From assembly GCA_900543475.1 (NCBI GenBank), contig UQRU01000100.1, forward strand, positions 1 through 7,657: a stretch of DNA of 7,657 nucleotides, in the 5' to 3' direction. Of this stretch, positions 1-6,669 are shown piece after piece. This DNA comes from an uncultured Eubacteriales bacterium. Its GTDB lineage: Bacteria; Bacillota; Clostridia; Christensenellales; CAG-138. Every line of letters begins with the position of its first letter. The first letter of the stretch is position 1. The position numbers were made by a program, and so were the translations under genes. The notes under the pieces are model-generated. The model made no database searches and was not told where the DNA came from. It saw only the letters and a list, made by a program, of their open reading frames with translations.

Positions 1-440
1 CTGCACGGCCCCCCGGGGGCCCCCGGGCCGGGGGGGGCGTTTTTTGGGGGGGGGGGGGGGCCCCCCCCGCGCCCCCCCCCCCCCCCCCAAAACCGCCGCC
101 GCCCCGGCGCGTACCCCACGGCGCCCGCCTCCCCCATCCCCAGCCTGCATCCATCGGCAATATGGGAGTTGCCTGGGGGCGCAGGAAGGTCGGGCGGCCA
201 CGCCGGGGCGGCGGCGTTTTTGGGGGCCCAAGGCCCCCAAAACCCCCCCCACGCGGGGGGCCCAACCCCCCCCCCCAACCGGGGGGGGGCGGAACGCCCC
301 CCCCCCCCCCCCCCCCCCCCCCCAAAACCCGGCCCTTGGGGGGGGGCAAACGGCCCCCCCCCTGGGGGGGGGGGCGGCGGCGCGCCCCCGCCGCCCCGGC
401 AGGCCCCCCGTCGCTTCCGCCAACCCCAAAAAGGCGGCGA
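1..440. other. G/C homopolymer-rich block without credible genes
   Basis: This stretch is made mostly of G and C runs: 15 G at 46-60, 17 C at 72-88 and 27 C at 297-323, broken by short A4 and T5-6 tracts. Open frames across it translate to poly-proline and poly-glycine with no domain and no ribosome binding site, so I call no gene. A more complex core at 110-200 is bounded by inverted repeat arms. The order of G runs then C runs (46-60 then 61-68 and 72-88) resembles the other two blocks of this window. Runs this long are rare in bacterial chromosomes, so a sequencing or assembly artefact is at least as likely as real sequence. Confidence 0.75.
84..226. repeat. 26-bp inverted repeat around a 91-bp spacer
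   Basis: The arm at 84-109 is the reverse complement of the arm at 201-226 with one mismatch in 26 bases. The right arm reads CGCCGGGGCGGCGGCG followed by T5 and G5, which looks like the 3' half of an intrinsic terminator stem with its U-tract. The left arm is the same unit facing the other way. Similar units occur beside the other low-complexity blocks. The spacer at 110-200 has ordinary complexity and no gene. Confidence 0.7.
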
Positions 441-478
441 AAAGCCAGGCCTTTCATCTAACCTAGTCACGCCCCGTC

Positions 479-640
479 CACCACCCGGAAAAAGGTGGTA
501 GCGACCGCGAGCCGTCGCGAGGGCGCTTGCAACCGAGCAGGCGAAAGGGAGCGTGCCTTTTTCCGGAGAGGAGCCGCGACGGAATGAGCGAAGCCCCGGT
601 AAAGGAATTTTACCGGGGCCGAGCGGATGGAGTCCGCGGC
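479..640 (+). ncRNA. Candidate structured RNA with a pseudoknot, family unknown
   Basis: Several perfect complementary pairs are packed into about 160 bases. CCGGAAAAAGG at 485-495 pairs with 556-566 (11 bp). CCGTCGCG at 512-519 pairs with 575-582 (8 bp). These two helices cross, giving an H-type pseudoknot. Between them lies a 7-bp hairpin, 524-530 with 537-543 (one G-U), with loop AACCGA. Downstream is an 11-bp hairpin, 593-603 with 609-619, loop GGAAT, then a 5-bp hairpin, 623-627 with 633-637. A competing hairpin, 480-485 with 494-499, uses part of the first helix, so a structural switch is possible. Purine-rich joints (GCGAAAGGGAG, GAATGAGCGAAG) lie between helices. The strand is inferred from the downstream kinase gene and could be the other one. 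I do not recognise the family. Confidence 0.5.
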
Positions 641-837
641 GACGAGGGGCCTGGCCCATAAAACGCCGTCAAGAAGGGACACGGCAACGGCTCTACCCCT
701 TGGACAAAGCCGCTGCCCATGCCCTACGGGCAGCGGCGGCTTCATCCGCCCCGCCGCGGGCGACTGCCGCAAGCCGCCAACAGCCGCTGTTGCGCGACTA
801 TCGCCGCCCGCGTAGGGCCGCCGCCCGCGCAGGGCCC
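641..837 (+). other. GC-rich leader with hairpins upstream of the kinase
   Basis: I see no gene here. Open frames on both strands are arginine/alanine/proline-rich, lack recognisable domains and have no convincing ribosome binding site. The clearest structure is a perfect 10-bp hairpin, GCCGCTGCCC at 709-718 with 728-737, loop of nine bases, not followed by a T-tract. A smaller hairpin pairs CAACAG at 778-783 with CTGTTG at 787-792. The stretch could be an extension of the candidate RNA just upstream or an untranslated leader. Confidence 0.5.
802..835. repeat. Tandem 17-bp repeat, two copies
   Basis: Positions 802-818 and 819-835 are the same 17-base unit, CGCCGCCCGCGTAGGGC, in direct tandem with 16 of 17 bases identical (T at 813 versus C at 830). 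It lies directly upstream of the possible kinase promoter. It may be a slippage duplication or a pair of protein-binding sites. Confidence 0.75.
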
Positions 838-867
838 TTGGCAAAAGGGAGGTAGGTGTGGCAAAAT
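838..867 (+). promoter_or_regulatory. Possible promoter of the kinase gene
   Basis: TTGGCA at 838-843 matches the -35 consensus at five of six bases. CAAAAT at 862-867 is a weaker -10 (four of six) but is preceded by TGG, the extended -10 pattern, with an 18-base spacer. The -35 lies inside a small dyad, CCCTT at 835-839 with AAGGG at 845-849, which could be an operator. The start would fall near 874, leaving a leader of about 30 bases before the start codon. Confidence 0.35.
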
Positions 868-902
868 AGGGATGAGACACATTCCAAGCGAGGAGGCGCG
901 GT

Positions 903-2327
903 ATGGGGATATTAGCGGGCATACTACATCAATATTTCAGGGACCTGAAGGCGGAAATGCGGCATTTCCGGCCCACCTGGAAGCCGTTGGCACAAATGCT
1001 GGGGATCATGGGCACGGCCACGCTATTTTCCCTGCTGATGAACCTATTTTTCGCCAGGAACGGCAATATCTCCGTGATCTACACCCTGGCGGTGATGCTG
1101 GTGGCTTGCGTAACGCCGGGGTATTTTTATAGCGCCATCGCCTCTGTGCTGGGGGTGTTGGGGGTAAACTACTTTTTCATGTGGCCGTATCTGGCTTTCA
1201 ATTTCACCCAAACCGGCTATCCGTTCACCTTTGCCCTGCTGTTTTGTACCTCCTTTTTGACCTGTTCCATTATGGCGGCCTACCGGCATCAAGCGGAACG
1301 GGCCCAGCGGAGCCAACGGGATACCCAGGCCCTCCATACCATGACCAACCAGCTATTAGCCCTGCGGGAGGAGGAAACGGTCACGGATGTGGTATCGGAT
1401 TGGATGGAACGGGCCTGCGGCTTTCCGGTCCAATACTTCCCCCAAGGCCAGGAACCGCCGGCTACCGCCTTTTTGCTGCCGGTGCAGGTAGGGGGCCGGG
1501 CAGGCGGCGCCTTTGGGGTGGAGGACGGCGGGGCCCTGGCCCAGCGGCCCCAAACGGCGCAGCTACTGCGGCTGTTTGCGGCCCAATGGGCCCTGGTGGA
1601 AGAAAACCTGCTGCTGGCCCGAGAGCGGAACCGGGCGGCCCTGGAGGCGGAAACGGAGCGGCTGCGCTCCAACCTATTGCGGGCCATTTCCCACGATCTG
1701 CGCACACCCCTTACCAGCATATCCGGGGCGGCGGGGGTATTGGCGGAAAGCGGGGAGACTCTGCGTCCCCAGGACCGGGCCCAGCTTTCCCGGGACATTC
1801 GGGACAATGCCCAGTGGCTGATCCGCATGGTGGAAAACCTGCTGTCCGTTACCCGGATCACCCAGGGTCCTACCGCCATACGCAAGGCGCCGGAAATGGC
1901 GGAAGAGGTATTGGCAGAGGCTGTGGGCCAGATTCGCCGGCGTTTTCCCGGCCAGGCCCTGTCTGTAAAAGCTCCGGCGGAGCTGCTGATGGTGCCCATG
2001 GACGCCACGCTCATTGAGCAAACCCTCATCAACCTGATGGAAAACGCCATCTATCATAGCCAAAGCCAAGCGCCCATCCAGGTGGAGCTATCCCAAGTGG
2101 GCAAGGATGCGGTATTCACAGTACGGGATCACGGCAAAGGCATCCCGCCAGAACGATTAAGCCGGCTCTTTGAGGGGGGCCCGGCGGAGGGAAACGGCGA
2201 CGCCCGGCGGGGCATGGGGCTGGGGCTATCCATATGCGCCAGCATCGTCAAGGCCCATGGCGGGGAAATTTCCGGCGAAAACCTGCCGGAGGGCGGGGCA
2301 TTATTCCGATTTACCCTGCCTTTGTAG
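903..2327 (+). CDS. KdpD-like membrane sensor histidine kinase, short form
   Basis: This 474-residue membrane histidine kinase matches the C-terminal half of KdpD. Residues about 31-127 form the membrane part of DUF4118 type, probably four helices. A linker with a coiled-coil-like, charged start (about 127-160) leads to a weak GAF-like region (about 155-235). The HisKA H-box is SHDLRTPLTSI with phospho-acceptor His264. The ATPase part shows the N-box NLMENAIYHS (Asn381), G1 DHGKGIP (Asp409), F-box RLFEGG and G2 GMGLGLSI (437-444), so the catalytic motifs look complete. Full KdpD is near 890 residues; the N-terminal KdpD and universal-stress domains that sense K+ or bind c-di-AMP are absent. 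The start is fixed by AGGAGG at 891-896, six bases before ATG. No response regulator gene is in the window, so its partner and signal are unknown. Without that partner I avoid the symbol kdpD. Confidence 0.9.
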   Translation: MGILAGILHQYFRDLKAEMRHFRPTWKPLAQMLGIMGTATLFSLLMNLFFARNGNISVIYTLAVMLVACVTPGYFYSAIASVLGVLGVNYFFMWPYLAFNFTQTGYPFTFALLFCTSFLTCSIMAAYRHQAERAQRSQRDTQALHTMTNQLLALREEETVTDVVSDWMERACGFPVQYFPQGQEPPATAFLLPVQVGGRAGGAFGVEDGGALAQRPQTAQLLRLFAAQWALVEENLLLARERNRAALEAETERLRSNLLRAISHDLRTPLTSISGAAGVLAESGETLRPQDRAQLSRDIRDNAQWLIRMVENLLSVTRITQGPTAIRKAPEMAEEVLAEAVGQIRRRFPGQALSVKAPAELLMVPMDATLIEQTLINLMENAIYHSQSQAPIQVELSQVGKDAVFTVRDHGKGIPPERLSRLFEGGPAEGNGDARRGMGLGLSICASIVKAHGGEISGENLPEGGALFRFTLPL

Positions 2328-2343
2328 CGAGCAAGCGGAAACT

Positions 2344-2377
2344 TTCATTTTATTTCTTGTGGGGAATATAGTAAAAT
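2344..2377 (+). promoter_or_regulatory. Possible glmS promoter in an AT-rich gap
   Basis: The 128-base gap between the kinase and glmS is markedly AT-rich at 2341-2377. It offers TATAGT at 2367-2372 and TAAAAT at 2372-2377, each five of six to the -10 consensus. The -35 candidates (TTCATT at 2344-2349, TTTATT at 2349-2354) match only three of six. A weak 5-bp hairpin, AGAGG at 2378-2382 with CCTCT at 2393-2397, follows. I see no terminator for the kinase gene here, so read-through into glmS is possible. Confidence 0.4.
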
Positions 2378-2455
2378 AGAGGGGAAACCTTACCTCTCTG
2401 AGATCCATCCCCATTGCGGAGTATTTGCATTACATGTTTAGGAGGAAAAAACCAT

Positions 2456-4282
2456 ATGTGCGGAATCGTGGGCTATGTGGGCCCAAAGGAAGCGGCGCCG
2501 TTGTTATTGGAGGCCCTGCATAAGTTGGAATACCGGGGCTATGATTCCAGCGGCATCTGCGTGGCCGCAAATGGAACCATCCAGGTGGCAAAGGCCCGGG
2601 GCCGGCTCCAAGTGCTTCGGGACATGACCCAGGAAGGGGCCCAGCTGCCCGGCCATATCGGGGTGGGGCATACCCGCTGGGCCACCCATGGGGAACCCAG
2701 CGACGTGAATTCCCACCCCCATCTGAGCCAGGGCGGCCGGGTGGCGTTGGTGCACAACGGCATTGTGGAAAACTATATGGAGCTGCGGGAATTCCTTACG
2801 GAGAAGGGCTACACCTTCGCCTCCCAGACCGATACGGAAATCGCCGCCCAGCTGATCGACCATTGCTACCACGGGGACCCGGTGCAGGCGGTGCGGGAGG
2901 CTGTAAACCTTTTGACCGGCTCCTTTGCTCTGGGCATCATTTTCAGGGACCATCCGGATCAGATCATCGCCGTACGCAAGGATAGCCCGTTGATCGTGGG
3001 GCTGGGCCAGGGGGAAAACTTCATCGCTTCGGACATCCCCGCCTTGTTGAAGCACACCCGGGACATCCTGCGGCTGGACGAATATGAACTGGCGGTGATC
3101 CGCCAGGACCGGGTCCAGGTATTCGACCGCTATGGGGACCCGGTGGAAAAACAGATCCAGCATGTGGATTGGGACCCCGGGGCAGCGGAAAAGGGCGGCT
3201 ACGCCCACTTTATGCTCAAGGAGATCATGGAGCAGGACCGGGTGCTGCGGGATACCCTGCGTCCCCGGGTCCGGGAGGGGCAGATCCAGCTGGAGCTCAA
3301 GCACATCACCCCGGAGGATTTCCGGGATTGCGACCGGGTCTATATCGTCGCCTGCGGGTCCGCCAGCCATGTGGGCCATGTGGCCCGCACCTACATCGAA
3401 AAGCTCACCCGGGTGCCGGTGTGCGTGGAACTGGCCTCTGAATTCCGCTACATCGATCCCATCATCACCCCCCATACCATTACCATCGTCATCAGCCAAA
3501 GCGGCGAAACCTTGGATACCCTCTTTGCCCTGCGGGAAGCCAAGAGCCGGGGCAGCAAGGTATTGTCCATCGTAAACGTGGTGGGCAGCTCCATCGCCAA
3601 CGAAAGCCAGGACGTGATCTATACCTGGGCAGGCCCGGAGATCGCCGTGGCCACCACCAAGGCCTACAGCGCCCAGCTGGCGGTGTGCTATCTGGTGGCC
3701 CTGTACATGGCCCAATGTAAGGGCGCCCTTTCCCCCCAGGCCTTGGCGGACGCCGTAGCCGCCCTAAACGCCCTGCCCGAACTGGCGACCCATATGCTTC
3801 AAAGCCAGGATCAGCTTAAATATTTGGCTTCCCTGTATTTCGGCTGCAAGGATATCTTCTTCATCGGCCGGAACGTGGACTGGGCCATCGCCCTGGAAGG
3901 CTCCCTAAAGCTGAAGGAAATTTCCTATATCCATTCTGAAGCCTATGCCGCCGGCGAGCTCAAGCACGGCACCATCTCCCTGGTGGAGCCCGGCACCCTG
4001 GTGGTGGCCCTTTGCACCTATGGGCCCCTGCGGGAAAAGATGGTCAGCAACATCCGGGAGGTCAAAGCCCGGGGGGCCATCGTGCTGGCCCTGGCGGAGG
4101 AAGGCCAGCCCCAGGTGGCAGAGGCGGCGGACCATGTGGTGTGGCTGCCTAAGGCGGACCCCCTGCTGGCGCCTTCCCTGGCGGTGATCCCGCTACAGCT
4201 GTTCGCCTACTATGTGGCCCTGCTCAAGGGCTGCGACATCGATAAGCCCCGGAACCTGGCCAAATCCGTTACCGTAGAATAA
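2456..4282 (+). CDS. glmS: Glutamine--fructose-6-phosphate aminotransferase (isomerizing)
   Basis: GlmS converts fructose-6-phosphate and glutamine to glucosamine-6-phosphate and glutamate, the first committed cytosolic step to UDP-N-acetylglucosamine for peptidoglycan. The 608-residue product has the usual length (E. coli 609). The N-terminal glutaminase domain (about 1-225) starts with the nucleophile Cys2 in MCGIVGYVG and has GHTRWATHG (71-79), HNGIVEN (100-106) and Asp126. The first SIS domain (about 285-425) has CGSASHVG (300-307), SQSGETLDT (347-355) and ATTKAYSAQL (399-408). The second (about 455-590) has the catalytic stretch around Glu488 and His504. The C-tail DKPRNLAKSVTVE carries the conserved Lys603. 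ATG at 2456 is chosen over an in-frame TTG at 2414 because Cys must follow the first Met and AGGAGG at 2440-2445 is ten bases upstream. galM follows after 17 bases. No glmS ribozyme is visible in the leader. Confidence 0.98.
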   Translation: MCGIVGYVGPKEAAPLLLEALHKLEYRGYDSSGICVAANGTIQVAKARGRLQVLRDMTQEGAQLPGHIGVGHTRWATHGEPSDVNSHPHLSQGGRVALVHNGIVENYMELREFLTEKGYTFASQTDTEIAAQLIDHCYHGDPVQAVREAVNLLTGSFALGIIFRDHPDQIIAVRKDSPLIVGLGQGENFIASDIPALLKHTRDILRLDEYELAVIRQDRVQVFDRYGDPVEKQIQHVDWDPGAAEKGGYAHFMLKEIMEQDRVLRDTLRPRVREGQIQLELKHITPEDFRDCDRVYIVACGSASHVGHVARTYIEKLTRVPVCVELASEFRYIDPIITPHTITIVISQSGETLDTLFALREAKSRGSKVLSIVNVVGSSIANESQDVIYTWAGPEIAVATTKAYSAQLAVCYLVALYMAQCKGALSPQALADAVAALNALPELATHMLQSQDQLKYLASLYFGCKDIFFIGRNVDWAIALEGSLKLKEISYIHSEAYAAGELKHGTISLVEPGTLVVALCTYGPLREKMVSNIREVKARGAIVLALAEEGQPQVAEAADHVVWLPKADPLLAPSLAVIPLQLFAYYVALLKGCDIDKPRNLAKSVTVE

Positions 4283-4299
4283 GAAAGGAGCGTTCCACC

Positions 4300-5322
4300 A
4301 TGATCACCCTCCATCCTTTTGGCTCATTGCCCGATGGCCAAGCCGTCACCCGCTACCGGCTGGAAAATCAGCAGGGCGCCTATGCGGATATCTTGGATTA
4401 TGGCGGCATCATCCAATCTCTGTGGGTGCCGGATCGTACCGGAGCCTTGGTGGACGTTTCTTTAGGTTACGATGACCTGTCAGGATATCTGCAAGGGAGC
4501 GCCCATTTGGGCGCCTCCCTGGGCCGCTATGCCAACCGGATCTGCGGCGCCAGCTTCCCTCTGCTGGGCAAAACCATATCCCTTACCCCCAACAGCGGGG
4601 ACAACTGCCTCCATGGCGGTTCCCAAGGCTTTGACCGGTATCTGTGGGCAGCCCAGGTCCAAGGGGATACCCTGGCCCTGCGCCGTACCTCTCCGGATGG
4701 GGAGGCGGGCTTCCCCGGCAATTTGCAGGCGGAGATCACCTATACCCTGCTGCCGGACAACAGCCTGCGGATCACCTATCAGGCCCAAACGGACATGCCC
4801 ACCGTGGTGAACCTGAGCAACCACTGCTATTTCAACCTGGCGGGCCAAGGCAACGGCCAGATCCTGGACCACATCCTGACCGTCTCCGGAGACGCTTACA
4901 CGGAAACCGATCCTTCCATGCATACCACCGGCCGCATCCTGCCGGTCAAGGATACGCCTTTGGATTTCACCACCCCCAAGCCCATCGGCCAGGATATCGG
5001 CCATGCTTTCCTGGCCGCCACCAAGGGCTTTGACCACAACTTCGTGTTGCCCGGCCAAGGCCGCCGGTTGGTGGCCCGGGCCTATTGCCCCCGGACCGGC
5101 ATTGCCATGGAGGTCCTTACCGACCAGCCGGGGGTGCAGCTCTATACCAGCAACTTCCTCGGGGACACCGGCAAGGGCGGCCGGCCCTATGGCCCATACG
5201 ACGCCTTTTGCCTGGAGACCCAGAACTATCCCGACGCCCCCAACCATCCCAACTTCCCCAGCGCCCTGCTGCTGCCCGGCATCCCCTACGTCCGGGAGAC
5301 GGTGTACGCTTTTACCCGGTAG
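4300..5322 (+). CDS. galM: Aldose 1-epimerase (mutarotase)
   Basis: GalM interconverts the alpha and beta anomers of galactose, glucose and related aldoses, feeding beta-galactose released from lactose into the Leloir pathway. The 340-residue cytosolic product has normal family length and no signal peptide. It shows NRICGASFPL (79-88), LHGG with catalytic His105, NLSNHCYFNLAG with catalytic His175, FDHNFVL with Asp245, and ETQNYPDAPNHPNFP with the general-base Glu306. ATG at 4300 is supported by AAAGGAG at 4284-4290. The 17-base distance to glmS suggests co-transcription. No other galactose gene (galK, galT, galE) is in the window, so a housekeeping sugar role beside glmS is inference. The frame is intact, and the sequence degenerates to G/C runs soon after its stop. 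Confidence 0.96.
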   Translation: MITLHPFGSLPDGQAVTRYRLENQQGAYADILDYGGIIQSLWVPDRTGALVDVSLGYDDLSGYLQGSAHLGASLGRYANRICGASFPLLGKTISLTPNSGDNCLHGGSQGFDRYLWAAQVQGDTLALRRTSPDGEAGFPGNLQAEITYTLLPDNSLRITYQAQTDMPTVVNLSNHCYFNLAGQGNGQILDHILTVSGDAYTETDPSMHTTGRILPVKDTPLDFTTPKPIGQDIGHAFLAATKGFDHNFVLPGQGRRLVARAYCPRTGIAMEVLTDQPGVQLYTSNFLGDTGKGGRPYGPYDAFCLETQNYPDAPNHPNFPSALLLPGIPYVRETVYAFTR

Positions 5323-5340
5323 GCGATACGCCCTGCCACC

Positions 5341-5376
5341 CCGCCCCAGTGGCCGCAGCGTCCCGTGGGGGGGCGG
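5341..5376 (+). terminator. GC-rich hairpin after galM, terminator-like
   Basis: CCGCCCC at 5341-5347 pairs with GGGGCGG at 5370-5376, beginning 18 bases after the galM stop. The usual T-tract is missing: the sequence goes on with more G and C. Related hairpins in this window continue with CGGCGTTTT, so this may be the same element with a damaged or miscalled end. Confidence 0.4.
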
Positions 5377-5518
5377 CGGCCGGGGGCCTAATGCGCCAGT
5401 AAACCCGGGGGCCCGGGGGGTTTGCGGGCGGCCGCCGGTTTTTTTTTGGGTGGCGGGGGGGGGGCGGGGGGGGCCCGGCCCCCCCCCCCCCCCCCAAAAC
5501 GCCGCCGCCCCCACGGGG
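5362..5518. repeat. Inverted element pair around a G-then-C block
   Basis: CCCGTGGGGGGGCGGCGG at 5362-5379 is repeated in reverse orientation at 5501-5518, differing only in homopolymer lengths (one C and two G). Between them lie T9 (5439-5447), G10 (5455-5464), G8 (5466-5473), then C17 (5479-5495) and A4. It separates the convergent galM and AI-2E genes, where a bidirectional terminator would be expected. The G-to-C order suggests the middle may not be true sequence. No gene is present between 5323 and 5547. Confidence 0.6.
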
Positions 5519-5547
5519 ACGAAACGGCCTCCCGCTTCCGGTTGGTT

Positions 5548-6663
5548 TTAACCGCCCCGCTTCTGTTCCAGGCGCTTGTTGACCCACTCTCCCACGGTGG
5601 TATAGCATACCGCCATAATAGGCACCGCCAGGATGATGCCTCCCAGGCCCCAAAGGCCGCCGCCCAACAGGATGGCGATCAGCACCCAAATGCCGCTTAG
5701 GCCCACCGCGTTGCCCACCACCCGGGGATAGACCAGGTTATTATCCAGCTGCTGCACCACCAAGATCAGCACGATAAACCACACGGTACGGGGGGGATCA
5801 ACGAACAGGATGAATAAGCCGCCCACAATGGCCCCCAGCCAGGGCCCCACGATGGGGACGATTTGGGTAAAGCCGATGATCACGCTGATCAACAGGGCAT
5901 AGGGGAACTTGAAAATGCTCATGCCGATGAAGCAAAGGATGCCCAGGGAGAAGCAATCGATGATCATGCCATAGAAATAATTATTCATGGCCATATTGGT
6001 GCGGCTACAAATCTCCAGCACCCGTTCGCTGGTCTTTTCCGAGAATACCGCCCGCACGAATTTACGGGCTTGCATGATGAATTTTTCTTTATTATATAGG
6101 GCGTATAGGCTCATGATGAAGGCGATGAGCATATTTGCCAGCAGGCTCACAATGCTGACTGCGCTCTCCACCACCCAAGGGGCGGCCCGGGCAACGATCT
6201 GGTCCAATTTGCCAAAGGCTTGTTCAAACCCATCGCTGATCAATTTTTCCACGTTTTCGTTTAGATTGATCCGGTCCCAGATCTCCGCGCCCCATTGGGA
6301 GAGGGCCGCCACATGGCTATCGAAATTATCCACGATGGAGGCCAGGCTATCCACCATTTTGGGAATGATCAGGAACATGATGGCAACGATGATCCCCGCC
6401 ACGAACAGCAGGGCCAGGGCCATACAAACAGCCCGTTTTAGGCCGCAGTCCTGCCATTTTTTAAATAAGCGGCGCTCCAGAAAGCGCATGGGCATATTGG
6501 CGATAAAGGCGATGGCGATGCCGATAAACAGGGGCTGCAATACCCTGAAGAAATTGGCTATTTCTTTGGATACCGCCTCATAGTTTTCGAAGAGCTGGTA
6601 GACTATGACCCCCACCACAACCACAAAAACGATTTTTTTTGTACTTTTCCAAAGGCTTTCCAT
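5548..6663 (-). CDS. AI-2E/PerM family membrane transporter
   Basis: This 371-residue multi-pass inner membrane protein belongs to the AI-2E transporter family (PerM, YhhT/TqsA, YtvI type). Hydrophobic segments lie near 10-24, 43-58, 78-101, 166-190, 233-251, 255-271, 273-289, 293-305 and 325-355, with an amphipathic, charged insert at about 102-160 as in the family. The signature C-terminal half is clear: PIVGPWLGAIVGGL (270-283), QQLDNNLVYPRVVGNAVGLS (304-323) and a glycine-rich LLGGGLWGLGG. Members are linked to AI-2 export, Na+/H+ antiport or permease roles; the substrate cannot be read from sequence. ATG at 6663 is the first start after the upstream uridine kinase stop, six bases away and in the same frame. 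The best Shine-Dalgarno, GAGGAGGAGG at 6687-6678, lies inside the end of that gene, 14 bases from the ATG, so translational coupling is likely. Confidence 0.92.
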   Translation of the reverse strand: MESLWKSTKKIVFVVVVGVIVYQLFENYEAVSKEIANFFRVLQPLFIGIAIAFIANMPMRFLERRLFKKWQDCGLKRAVCMALALLFVAGIIVAIMFLIIPKMVDSLASIVDNFDSHVAALSQWGAEIWDRINLNENVEKLISDGFEQAFGKLDQIVARAAPWVVESAVSIVSLLANMLIAFIMSLYALYNKEKFIMQARKFVRAVFSEKTSERVLEICSRTNMAMNNYFYGMIIDCFSLGILCFIGMSIFKFPYALLISVIIGFTQIVPIVGPWLGAIVGGLFILFVDPPRTVWFIVLILVVQQLDNNLVYPRVVGNAVGLSGIWVLIAILLGGGLWGLGGIILAVPIMAVCYTTVGEWVNKRLEQKRGG

Positions 6664-6669
6664 GTGGCT

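Noticed and set aside
44..501. Three overlapping plus-strand open frames rich in proline and glycine
   Set aside because: They are translations of C and G homopolymers, with no domain, no ribosome binding site and no consistent codon pattern.
493..509. Resemblance to the T-box sequence (AGGTGGTAGCGACCGCG against AGGGTGG-ACCGCG)
   Set aside because: There is an extra four-base insertion, one G is missing, no terminator/antiterminator pair with a T-tract follows, and the downstream gene is not an aminoacyl-tRNA synthetase or amino acid gene.
709..737. 10-bp hairpin as an intrinsic terminator
   Set aside because: No T-tract follows on either strand.
467..922. 151-residue minus-strand open frame across the structured region
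   Set aside because: Its composition is Arg/Ala/Pro-rich without a recognisable domain. It runs antisense into the start of the kinase gene, and the RNA-like complementarity explains the region better.
553..1132. Plus-strand open frames of 62-137 residues before and into the kinase
   Set aside because: They overlap each other or the kinase start in other frames, and they lack ribosome binding sites and any family resemblance.
1289..2050. 253-residue minus-strand open frame inside the kinase gene
   Set aside because: It is antisense to the conserved histidine kinase domain and has no family features of its own.
2414..2455. Upstream TTG as the glmS start
   Set aside because: It would bury the N-terminal catalytic cysteine behind 14 extra residues, and the AGGAGG at 2440-2445 serves the ATG at 2456.
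2504..3715. 403-residue minus-strand open frame inside glmS
   Set aside because: It is an antisense shadow of glmS, whose own frame shows all catalytic motifs. The GC-rich codon bias keeps the opposite frame open.
4480..5514. 344-residue minus-strand open frame inside galM and the G/C block
   Set aside because: It is an antisense shadow, and its N-terminus is translated from homopolymers.
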